Source of the DNA: Gossypium raimondii
Taxonomy: Eukaryota > Streptophyta > Magnoliopsida > Malvales > Malvaceae
DNA length: 64,000 nucleotides
Reading direction: 5' to 3'
Assembly (NCBI RefSeq): GCF_025698545.1
Contig: NC_068572.1
Coordinates: 2,666,001 to 2,730,000 of the forward strand
The notes under the pieces: model-generated
What the model was told of the DNA's origin: nothing
The model's input: the letters and a program-made list of their open reading frames with translations, nothing else
Databases searched by the model: none
Shown: piece after piece, positions 38,094 to 48,817 of the stretch
How the letters are laid out: each line of letters starts with the position of its first letter
Numbering within the stretch: the first letter of the stretch is position 1
Program-made: the position numbers and the translations under genes

Positions 38094-38209
38094 AGTTTAG
38101 CCGATTCTCAGACTAATGTAGCAAGTGCGAGTTTAGCTATACATGCCATTATATAATTTGTGATAGTGTGATATCTCCTGACTAATTTAAACATGTTTTC
38201 CATATAGTA

Positions 38210-39279
38210 ATGTCGTCCAACCAAGCTTCAGTTCAAATAGCTGCATCGAGTAGTAGAAAGCCCGTATCTGAGGGCCGAGGTGATGAGGCTAAAGAAACCT
38301 TTTTCCAAATGATAAATGAATAGTTTACTGAATATTTAAGAATAAATCCCACTGTACAACAACCTTCCCCTTTTGTTCCTCAACCATTTCTTGATATGCC
38401 ACAAGGTACAGAGCTTGTTAGATCTAGTAAGCCTCCAGTAGCTAAAATCTACAAATATGGGGCAGAAGAATTTAGGGCTACTGTTGAAGATGATCCGGAA
38501 ATGGCTAAATTTTGACTAGAAAACACTATCAGAGTTCTGGATGAATTATCTTGCACACCTGACGAATGTTTAAAATGTGCTGTATCTCTGCTAAAAGACT
38601 CAGCCTACCAGTGGTGGAATACCATAACTTCTGTTGTACCGAGGGAAAATATTACATGGGAAATTTTTCAAATAGAATTAAAAAAAATATTAGCTAGAGA
38701 TTCATTGTCCAGAAAAGGAAAGAATTTTTAGAGCACAAACAGGAGAATATGACTGTATCTGAGTACGAACGAGAATTTGTTCAGTTAAGTAAATATGCCA
38801 GGGAATGTATCCCAACCGAAGTTGCTATGTGTAAACATTTTGAAGAGGGGTTGAATGAAGATATCAAGCTATTGGTTGGGATTTTGGAACTAAAAGAATT
38901 TGTGGTACTGGTTGATTTGGCACATAAGCCGAAGAATTAAGTAAAGAAAAGAGACAGGCAAAGATGGAAGCCCAGATTTCAAGTAAAAAATTTATGAGAA
39001 AGTCACAATCGTCGGCTTCAAAGAAATCAAAAAAAATATCATGATCATTCTACCACAATCGTGGGGTATTCAGGGAGAGACCGAAGTACTCAATGCTCTA
39101 ATTCGATATATCCGGCCCCATCCGTAGCAAGTGCAGAAAGTGTCGAAAATCCCAAACCTAGATGCAAACATTGTAATAAATTATATTTCGGGGAGTGTCG
39201 TATGAGAAGTGGAGCCTGTTTTAGATGTGGTTCTATTGACCATTATCTTAGAGATTGCCCGGAAAAGCCTAAAAAATAA
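38210..39279 (+). pseudogene. gypsy gag (broken)
   Basis: Starts with ATG at 38210 and carries the retrotransposon gag core (SLLKDSAYQWWNTI, LARDSLSRKGK). The knuckle CFRCGSIDHYLRDC is a full CX2CX4HX4C zinc knuckle. In-frame stops at 38321-38323 (TAG) and 38513-38515 (TGA) and a later frame change prevent a full protein. Confidence 0.88.
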
Positions 39280-39363
39280 ATTGTTCAGACTTCAAAGCCG
39301 AGTGATCCTGCCTCAAGAGTTAGACCACCCCGTCACCCCGGCAATGTTAGTGGTAGCCGAGGT

Positions 39364-42300
39364 ATGACAAAAGATTCAACTGTTAAATTTGAAGCATGCG
39401 CAACGGCAAGGATATATGTTATTCGTACACGAGAGGATGCCTTTACACTCGACGCAATTACTGGTACATTTTCTCTTCTTGATACTGATATTACTGTTTT
39501 AATTGATCCTGGTTCAACACATTCATATATATACACGAATTTAGTATCTATTAAAAATTTACTTGTCCAGTCCACTGAATTCATGGTTAAAGTTTCAAAC
39601 GCCATGGGCCAATACGTAATGGTGGATAAAATTTGTAAAAATTATCCGTTAATGATATGAGATTATTATTTCTCGGCTGATTTCATGTTACTGCCATTTT
39701 GTTAAATTTGATGTGATTCTGGGCATGAACTGGTTAACTCAGCATGATGCCGTGGTAAATTGTAAGCAAAAGTATATTGTGTTAAAATGTCAGAATGGTC
39801 AGTTGTTCCGTATTGAATCTAATAAATTAGATGAGTTGTTTAATGTGATATCAGTCGTGTCAATACAAAAATATATCATGAAAGAGTATGATGTCTATCT
39901 TGCATATGTATTGGACACTAAAGTATCCGAATCAAAGATTAAGTCAGTATCGATTGTTTGTGAATTTCTTGACGTGTTTCCGGATGAGTTACCCGGATTA
40001 CTGCCAGCCAGAGAGGTAGAATTTTTCATAGATCTTGTCCCGGGGACAACACAAATATCTATAGCACCCTACAGAATGACTTTGACGAAATTAAAAGAAT
40101 TGAAAGCACAGTTGCAAGAATTTACTGACAGAGGTTTTACTCGACCTAGTTCTTCACCTTAGAGTGCGTCAGTTTTGTTCATTAAAAAGAAAGATGGATA
40201 TTTAAGACTATGTATTGATTACCGGTAACTCAACAAAGTCACAATAAGGAACAAGTACCCATTGCCTCGTATGATGACTTGTTTGATCAATTAAAAGGTG
40301 CCACTGTATTTTCAAAGATTGATCTTCGTTCTGGTTACTATCAACTATGGGTGAAAAAGTCAGATGTGCCAAAGACAACCTTTAGAACTAGGTACGAGAC
40401 CTATGAGTTTCTTGTGATGCCGTTTGGTTTGACAAATGCACCTACGGTATTTATGGATTTAATGAATAGAATTTTTAAACCGTCACTGGATAGATTTGTT
40501 GTGGCGTTTATTGATGATATTCTGGTATACTCCCGAGATGAAAATAAGCATGTTGATTATTTGAGAATTGTGCTGCAAACTCTGCGTGAGAAACAAATGT
40601 ACGCCAAATTCAGTAAATGTGAATTTTGGCTTCGGGAAGTTGGATCCCTTTGACATATAGTATCTGTTAAAGGCATCAGAGTAGACCCGAATAAAATTTC
40701 AGCAATTGTTAACTGGAAACCACCAAAAAATGTGTCTGAAGTTAGAAGTTTTCTGGGACTAGCTGGATATTATCGGAGATTTGTAAAAGGATTTTCTATA
40801 TATGATAACTTATCTGATAACTCGTTTGTTGTAGAAAGATGTGAATTTTGAATGGACTGATAAATGTCAGCAAAGTTTTGACAGATTTAAAGCTTTAATG
40901 ACTGAAGCACCCATACTAGTTCAACCTGAATCGGGTAAAGAATTTGTAATTTACAATGTTGTATAATTAAATGGTTTGGGCTGTGTTTTAATGCAAGAAG
41001 GTAAACTAATAGCCTATGCTTCTAGATAGCTAAAGCCACATGAAAGGAATTACCCGATACATGATTTAGAATTGGTAGCCATTATGTTTGCATTGAAAAT
41101 TTGGCGACATTACTTGTTCGGTGAAAGGTTTTATATATTCACTGATCACAAGAGTTTAAAGTATTTGATGTCACAAAAAGACTTGAAGTTGAGACAGCGC
41201 ATGTGGCTTGAATTATTGAAAGATTATGATCTAGTTATCGATTATCATCAGGGAAAAGCCAATATAGTTGCAGATGCTCTGAGCAAAAAGTCTCTGCTTA
41301 TTTTGTGAGCAATGAATACCCAATTTTCGTTGTCTGATGATGGTTTAATTCTAGCTGAGTTGAAAGTTAAACCAACATTTCTGCAGTAGATTTGCGAAGC
41401 TCAGAAAAATAATGATGAATTACAAGCTAGACGGGTACAATGTGAGTCAAATTTTGATTCAAAATTTCAGATTGGGTCTGATGGTTGTCTGTTATTCAGA
41501 GGCAGAATATGTGTACTGAAAAATTTAGAACTTGTATAGAAGATTTTAAACGAAGCTCATAATGGTACTATGACTGTTCATCCGAGAAGTAACAAAATGT
41601 ACAATTATTTGAAAAAGATGTACTGGTGGCCGGGAATGAAACGAGATATTTCTGAATTTGTATCTAAATGCTTGATATGTCAGCAAGTTAAAGCTGAACA
41701 TCAAATGCCTTTGGGATTATTGCTGTCGGTTACTATACATAAGTGGAAATATGAAATAATTACTATGGACTTTGTGTCAGGGTTACCCCTATCTCCGAAA
41801 AATAAAGATTCTATTTAGGTAATCGATGACCGTTTAACGAAGTCCGCATACTTTATTCCAGTACATATGGATTTCTCCCTAGAAAAATTGGTTGAATTAT
41901 ATGTTTCTGAGATTGTCAGATTGCATGGAGTGCTGGTCTCCATTATTTTAGACAGAGGTCCTCAGTTTACATCTCGATTCTGAAATAAGTTGCAAGAAGC
42001 TCTGGGTATGCAGTTACATTTCAGTATCGTATTCCATCCTCAGACTGATGGTCAATTTGAATGTGTAATACAGATTTTAGAAGATATGCTTTGGTGTTGT
42101 ATTTTGGAATTTGAAGGTAACTGGGAAAAATATATGCCTTTAGTTGAATTTGCGTACAATAATAACTATCAGTCAAGCATTAAAATGGCACCGTACGAGG
42201 CTTTGTATGGTTGTAAATTTAGAACTCTGTTGTATTGGGCTGAGCTTAGTGAGAAAAAGATACACGGAGTTGACTTAGCCCGTGAGACTGAAGAAAATGT

Positions 42301-42877
42301 GAAAGTGATTCGGAATAGCTTAAAAACAGCCTCTGATCGTCAAAAGTCGTATGCTGATCTTAAACAAAAAGAGATAGAATTTCAGGTTGGTGATAAGATA
42401 TTCTTGAAAGTATCACATTAGAATAAAGTTCTTCGGTTTGGTCGTAAAAGAAAACTGAGTCCACGGTTCATCGGGCCATATGAGATTACTGAAAGAATCA
42501 GACCTGTTGCATACCGATTAGCATTACCACCAGAGCTTGACAGAATTCATAATGTTTTCCACGTGTCTATGTTGCGACGGTACCGGTCAAATCTTTCATA
42601 TGTTATTTCTCCGACAGAAGTTGAGATTTAGCCTGACATGACTTACAATGAGGAACCGATCAAAATACTGGCACGTGAGATGAAAGAGTTAATAAATAAA
42701 AAGGTAGTTTTAGTAAAAGTTCTTTGGCAACGACACGGGATAGAAGAAGCTACCTGTGAACTTGGGGAAACAATGAGAAAGCAATATCTGAACCCTTTTA
42801 CTGGTAAGATTTTTGAGGGCGAAAATTTTTTAAAGGGAGAGAGTTATAACAACCCGTTTTCAGTGAAACCAAAATAG
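39364..42877 (+). pseudogene. gypsy pol: protease, RT, RNase H, integrase (broken)
   Basis: Protease core LIDPGSTHSYIY at about 39500. Reverse transcriptase from about 40170: [33 protein letters not shown], and the catalytic box FIDDILVYS. RNase H at 41070-41300 with [10 protein letters not shown] and ADALSKK. Integrase with a zinc-binding head (MTVHPRSNKMYNYLKKMYWW, CLICQQVKAEHQ), a catalytic core, and VEFAYNNNYQSSIKMAPYEA; then a chromodomain-like tail up to YLNPFTGKIFEGE. Many TAG/TGA/TAA stops separate the pieces (for example after PSSSP near 40160), so no polyprotein can be made. Confidence 0.92.
42832..42843 (+). other. polypurine tract
   Basis: AAAGGGAGAGAG, directly before the 3' LTR, is the expected plus-strand primer site. 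Confidence 0.85.
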
Positions 42878-44474
42878 TGATTTCGGGACCACAAATCTGA
42901 GTCAAAAAGAAAATTTATTTTAATATTATTACATGGTCTGCATTATGATAGGAAAGACGTATGAAAATTTTGATAAGAAAATTTTACCGATTTCATATTT
43001 AATTATTAGTAAGGACTAAATTGCATGAAATGCAAAGGTTGAATTCTAGTAGCTAGAGGTCCTTATAAGGCAAATAGGCCATTAAGAGAAGTTAGTAGAT
43101 ATTTATGATGATTCATCCATGGAAATTTAAGGAAAAAAAGGACTAAATTAGAAAGTGGAAAAATAAAAGATGATAATTAAATTAAAAGACAAAATATCAT
43201 TTTATATCATCATCTTCTCCAAAAATTTTATATGGAAACCCTAGCTAAGAGAGAGAACTTCAAGCAAGCTTAATTGGGTAAGTAATCATGTTCCGTTTTT
43301 AGTAATTTTTACATTTCTGATATTGTAGTAACCTAATCTATCTATTTTGGGGATCAATTTGCAAAGTTATCAAAGTATTAAAATTTTTCCATGGATGGTT
43401 ATGCTGAAAATTTGAAATTTATGGTAGAAAATGAAAGGTTGTTGATAGATAAACAACTTTTGTAAAGGAAATTTTCATGCCATTGTGATTTATGGACTAA
43501 ACTGAAAAGATGTAAAATTCATAGAAAATTTTTGATTTTTGTGAAATACATGGACTGTTATTGTTATATGAAAATTTTGGCTAGGCTTGGAATAAGGATT
43601 AAATTGCATGAATTTCATTTTCCGAGCCTAAGGATGAAATTGAAATTAATTAAAAGTATAGGGGAAAAATGATACTTTTGCCTAAAATTTGAATTTGATT
43701 GAATTGAATATGAATTTCATTAAATTGAATTAAATTTAAATGTATAGATCCGGATAGACCTAGTACGGAATTGGATCGAGGAAAACAAAAAGTATCGGAT
43801 TAGTAGATTCTCGTATACGAACAAGTGTCGAGGTAAGTTCGTGTAACTAAATTGTGTACATTTATATGTTTGAATTAAATGTTGTAGGTGAAAGGCAAAT
43901 TGGGTGAAAAAAGTGGCCTGAAAATGACCTATTTTTCGTCCACACAGGCAGAGACATTGGCGTGTGTCTTAGCCGTGTGTGACACATGGCCATACGCATG
44001 AGAATGTGGTTTGGCTGTGTGTCCCCTGCACCTAATTTTCAAAAATTAAATTGTCCACACGGCCTAGCATAAAGGCGTGCGGCTGGGCTTGTGACCTAAT
44101 TAGAGAGTTACACGGGTATGAATACGGGCTGGGACACGGCTGTGTGCCTCACATCGAATGCCCACACGGCCTAGGACACTGGCGTTTCACTTGGCCATGT
44201 GAGCCATACGACCTGGCCACACATGCATGTATCTCCTAAACCTAAGAAAAATTTTGAAATTTCGCGAAAAATTCTCTAAGTTCCCGATCTAGTACCAACT
44301 TGTTTCTAATGCATAAATTAGGTCTCGAGGGCCCATATATGGGACACTATGATTGAATAGGTTATATTTTGGATATGAATAGTAAATGATACGATTTAAT
44401 TATATTTGATATGTAATCTCCAGTAATGCTCTGTAACCCTATTCTGACTATGGATATGAGTTAGGGGTGTTACA
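42845..44474 (+). repeat. gypsy 3' LTR
   Basis: 1630 bp. Starts TATAACAACC (TG end mutated to TA) and ends GGGGTGTTACA. Shares the CACACGG-rich block (43935-44235) with the 5' LTR. Confidence 0.92.
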
Positions 44475-44945
44475 CGAGTTATTTGAGTTAATCAAGTTAT
44501 TTGGATAAACTCAAATAAAAAATTAAGTTTTTTGTTTAAATCGAATATGAATTATACAATTGAGTTATCCAAAAATCATAATAAGAAAAGACAAAACTTT
44601 TAAAAGTTAAAATTCAAAATAATTAAGTTAAAAGGCAAAACTCCGTCGTTTTGATAAATGTTTACCCATTAAGTTAAAAGGCAAAATCATTATATTGTTC
44701 ATGTAGTTAAATAATCTTATACTTCGTCTACTAGTTAAATAATCAGTCCATCTAAACGTAAAATTAATTATAAATAATAGGATTCGTTAACTTGACTCGA
44801 TTTGACTCGAAATTTTTTGACTCAATTCGGTTCAATTTGAAAAAAAATCAAATTGAGTTCGGTTGCTAAAATAGGATTTGTCAACTCGACTAACTCGAAA
44901 ATTTTTTACTCAATTTAACTCGACTCGATCGAATACTCACCTCTA
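44475..44945. mobile_element. hAT-type foldback member 2, right piece
   Basis: Starts with the CGAGT duplication of the gypsy element and ends GATCGAATACTCACCTCTA, followed by the 8 bp ATCAAAAG (44946-44953) that also precedes the left piece. This restores one element of about 540 bp. Confidence 0.85.
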
Positions 44946-44953
44946 ATCAAAAG

Positions 44954-45384
44954 GACCATTATTATCAAACCCATCATCACCATCCGCATCGGTCTCAATC
45001 ACCATTGGATGTAGTTGTAAATGGAGACCCAGGTTAAGGTTCTAAGACGAAGGTTGAGCATTAAGATTGATGTCGATACCATGTACAGTCGATCACCTAT
45101 TAACATACACTTTCAGAACCATTGTACACAGATCTTGAACTCCAAGTTCTTCACCTAATGAAATGAAATCTTCAATTGGCTCCACATCAGCTAACTTATC
45201 AAACAACTGAATCAGATTAGTTTAGCGGCTCCAATCTCGACAATAAAGTGCAACCATTGTCTCCACGTCTTCATCATCTGCAAGTTCCATCTCAGTGAAT
45301 TTGATGGGATCTGTCAAAACTGGAAATTTGTAGAATAGTTTTGAGATCCTTCTCACACAACGTCTAACAATTTTTGCATCAATC
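44954..45384 (-). pseudogene. MULE transposase pseudogene, middle of N-terminal part
   Basis: Minus-strand reading gives IDAKIVRRCVRRISKLFYKF, DPIKFTEMELADDEDVETMV and EEFISLGEELG-like text, as in other plant MuDR-type proteins. It begins where the solo LTR 45389-48021 cuts the gene and ends at the foldback element. An in-frame stop is visible near LYCRDWSR. Confidence 0.8.
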
Positions 45385-45388
45385 CTTT

Positions 45389-48021
45389 TGTGATAGCCCT
45401 AAATAGGGCTTAATCGGAACAATGGTTTCATAACCACAAATCTGAAGTGAAATAGTTTAATTTTATAAATTTTTATTAATTACCAATTGATTGAAATATT
45501 GTGTGAAAATATGGATAGGAAATTTTAATGATTTAGTGCCTAATTGAATTTTTAGGACTAAATTGAGAAAAATGCAAAGTGTGACTAATTAGTGATTAAA
45601 GGACTTAATTGAATTATTGCATGAAATTGGAAGTGTTTATGTGGAAAATATACCATAAATTAGTGTTATGGACACATAAGGGTAATTCTAGAAAAATATC
45701 TAAGTAAGTGGGTCAAGGGCATTTTTGTCCAAATAGAATAAAAGAGAAAATAAGATGAAAACAAGTGTTCATCTTCTTCAAAAATTAAAGAGCTTGCTGC
45801 TGAAAATTTCATGTCCCAATAGCTAGGCTTCTTGATTTTTCTAAGCTCAATTGTAAGTGATTTCTTGCCCTGTTTTTAATTATTTTCGTATTTTTATGCT
45901 TATTGAAGCTTGAATTTCATGTTTCTACCATTTATTTTAAATGAAATTAAAGTTTAAAAATTGAGTCATTCATGATATAGTTGTAATTTGATGAGTGATG
46001 ATAGATAATGAATGTTTGAAGTGCTAATTACGAGTTTTACTAGATGAATTTCGATAAAAATGTTGAAAAAGGACTAAATTGTGAAAGATAGTAAAGTGTG
46101 CATAAATTTGTGATTTTGTGAAATTGAGGGCTGTTATGAGTATGAAATATGATTTAATGAGGTTTGAAATTTAAGAAATTTAGTGAATTTTATTTTTACG
46201 AGCTTTGGGACGAAAATGTAATTTTGAAAAGTTATGGGAAAAAAGTAAGTTTGCCAAAATATTGTCTATGAATTATATTTGAATGGAATTTTGATAAAAT
46301 ATATTAAATTGTGTTAATATAGATCAAGAAAGAAGAAATAGTGGAAGTGATCGGGGAACAGAGAAGGTTATCGACTAATTTACGAAAAGAGTCGTTTTGC
46401 ATTCGAGGTAAGTTACATGTAAATAATAGCAATATATTTTTATAAATTGTGAATTATATCTGATATGTGAATTAATATTGAATGTGGAAGGAAAATTGTT
46501 CATGAATTATTCAAGTGATAAAGTGTTAAGTGTAAATTCCCGATTGAACTTAGGAATAGAAGTGGCTACAAGTGACATGTCATCAGAGACCAGTGTTACA
46601 GTGTTACAGTGAGTCCCGGGTGTTGGATGATCTAGCATGTGCTGCAGACACTTTACAGCTTGTGTGAGCAGGTCCGAGGACATTTCCAGTGTTATTGATC
46701 AGTGGTAGCTTCGGCTACATTTCAGTGGTAGCTACGGTTACATATCAGTGGTAGCTTCGGCTACATATCAGTGTGGCACTTATGTGCTAATTCTCTACGT
46801 ATCCGTGTATATTTCGAGTGTTCAACGGGATTAATAATGAGTTAAAGTGAACATGAAATGAAGTGTGTATGCAGATACATTTGAAAGAGTGAGCATATGT
46901 GATAAAGGTTAAGTATGTAAATGTATGTGCAAGTGAATTAGTAAGATTGTGCATGTGTAAGTGATTGAAATTGCTAAAAAATGTATTGATTAGTTATTTG
47001 TTAAAAATGTTAATTATTAAATGAGTACTTATTGTTTACATGTAACTTACGAAGCTATTAGTAGCTTACACATTTCTTTCTTTCCTTTGTTTTATAGTGT
47101 TTTGAGCTTGCTCGAATTGGGGATCGTAGGAGCCTCGTATCACACTATCAACAAACTTCTCGGTATTATGTGATTTCAAAATGTTTAAAGTTATGGCATG
47201 TATAGAGACTTACTCATTTTGAGTATGTTCATATGATATGGCTAAAGATTAGCTGTTGGAATGGTTAGTAAAGAATATGTTTTGGTGTTACGTATGCTTA
47301 AATGGTAACTAAAACAAAGAAACTATAAAAGAGTAAAAATTTTGCAAAGAAGCAGTTTTTGGACAGCAGCAGTGATGTGAATTTGAAAAATCACCAAAAA
47401 TAGTAGAAATGGAATTAGAGAGTGAATGATATATAGAATTAAATCTTATCAAGTCTATTTTTACATGAAAGAAACGATGTAGGTAAAGAAATTTTATATT
47501 TTGAGATATTTAAATTTTAGTGAGACAGGGTCAGAATAGTTTTTGAAGTCCCCTGTTCTGACTTTAGAAAATCATTAAAAATTTTACAGAAAGAATTATG
47601 AGTTATAATTTATATGTATAGATTACTTAGTGAGTATATTTTCTATAGAAACAAGCGGAAACACCATATAAAGTCTGTACAGTGTGATAATTTATTTTTA
47701 GTGAGTGGTGGTCAGAACCGTCAGTCAGTGAAACAGGGGAGTCTTCAATGAATAAACTGTACTAATTGGAAACAAAAAATTCTAAAAATTTTATGGTGAG
47801 AAGATATATGAGTCTAGTTTCAGGAAAAAATTACGGATTTAAATTTCAAGTTTCATAACTCGAGTTATAATTAAATTAGTGACAGCTGCGCAGGTGGATA
47901 GTTTTGTTGTGAATAGTGAAATTAATTTTAAAAGTAAAGTTTTATGCTCCGAACTAGTAAGTTAAGTTAGATGACGCCTCATGCTTGAATCCGACAACGG
48001 TCCCGGGTAAGGGGTGTTACA
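45389..48021 (+). mobile_element. solo LTR of a gypsy-like element, 2.63 kb
   Basis: Starts TGTGATAGCCC, ends GGGGTGTTACA, and has the exact 5 bp duplication CCTTT (45384-45388, 48022-48026). The last 11 bases equal the end of the gypsy LTRs here, so the parent element was related. No internal coding region: a solo LTR left by LTR-LTR recombination. It interrupts the MULE gene. Confidence 0.88.
46697..46775. repeat. ~23 bp tandem repeat in the solo LTR
   Basis: Three units of ATCAGTGGTAGCTTCGGCTACA with small changes, then a partial fourth (ATCAGTG). Confidence 0.85.
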
Positions 48022-48200
48022 CCTTTCTTTCATATCATCAACCAATACATTTCTATTAAATCTCATTGCTATTGGTTGGCGACATTCAAATATACATCTA
48101 ACTATTGTTGTCAAAATTACTTCATCGGAACAAACGCATACGAAAAATTGACAATCCATTTTCAATACTAAATATGCAAAATTAATTAAATTTCTCAATA
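48022..48200 (-). pseudogene. MULE transposase pseudogene, N-terminal exon
   Basis: Minus-strand frame with CIFECRQPIAMRFNRNVLVD and then DMKER. This joins directly to the IDAKIVRR segment at 44954-45384 once the solo LTR and one copy of CCTTT are removed. The start lies near 48198, but the protein is broken downstream. Confidence 0.75.
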
Positions 48201-48719
48201 TTTCATTTGAAAAAAATACTGAAAAAATTTAAAATTCATATATACTAACCTTGTATATTCTTCTTTGTTTTCACTTCTTTTACATTCAAAATTTTTCATC
48301 TTTTCTTCTTATATTCAAAACCGTTCAAAAAACACTGCTTAAATATGGGTTCAGCACTGGGTGCCGCCTTTTAGCCACCCTCCACTGGGTGCCACCTGTC
48401 AAGTACCCTCCACTGGTCCCGTCTCTCAATCACCCTCCACTTCTTTAACCCGTATTTTTACCTGATTTGACTCATGTATAAGGACAGAATACAAGTGTCA
48501 CCTCTCTGACTCCCTCCATAATTAATATATATATATTACCCCATATCATTTCGTAATGATGTTTTGATGATCAAGTCAGAAAAAAAAAGTGGTGCCGCCT
48601 CCTCCATACCCTCCATCTTTAAAACTGTTGCAAACATACTATTTTGGTAAATAATGATATTGGTATATTATTTAGGTATTTAATTTTTATTTTTGTATTA
48701 TCTATGTAAAAAAAAACAG
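48201..48719. other. spacer with a 28 bp minisatellite
   Basis: No gene. Holds the tandem repeat listed separately and AT-rich sequence. Confidence 0.4.
48355..48437. repeat. 28 bp tandem repeat
   Basis: Units start with CACTGG at 48355, 48383 and 48411, each ending in CACCCTC or ACCCTC. A fourth start (CACTTC) is at 48438. Related GTGCCGCCTCCTCCATACCC-like text recurs near 48590. Confidence 0.8.
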
Positions 48720-48817
48720 TCTAATTTTTATTTTTGAATAAATTTAAACTTTTATTGTATATTAATAACTAAAATTTTAAAGACACTTTTGTCTTTTAAA
48801 AATTTATATAATAAAAT
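48720..48817 (+). repeat. direct repeat DR, copy 2, left piece
   Basis: Aligns with the first ~100 bp of 32960-33915 (GAATAAATTTA..., TTAATAACTAAAATTT). Interrupted at 48817 by element B. Confidence 0.7.

Larger units (their letters stand above)
35240..44474 (+). mobile_element. Ty3/gypsy LTR retrotransposon, full-length but defective
   Basis: 9235 bp bounded by LTRs (35240-38074 and 42845-44474) and the exact 5 bp duplication CGAGT (35235-35239, 44475-44479). In order: 5' LTR, tRNA-iMet-type primer site, gag with a CCHC knuckle, protease, reverse transcriptase, RNase H, integrase, a chromodomain-like C-terminus, polypurine tract and 3' LTR. Integrase after RT makes it Ty3/gypsy; the C-terminal VLWQRHGIEEATCE block resembles the chromodomain of Tekay/Del-type chromoviruses. 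Stops in every domain make it non-autonomous. The first 200 bp of the two LTRs differ at about 13 positions by my count, all transitions. Confidence 0.93.
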
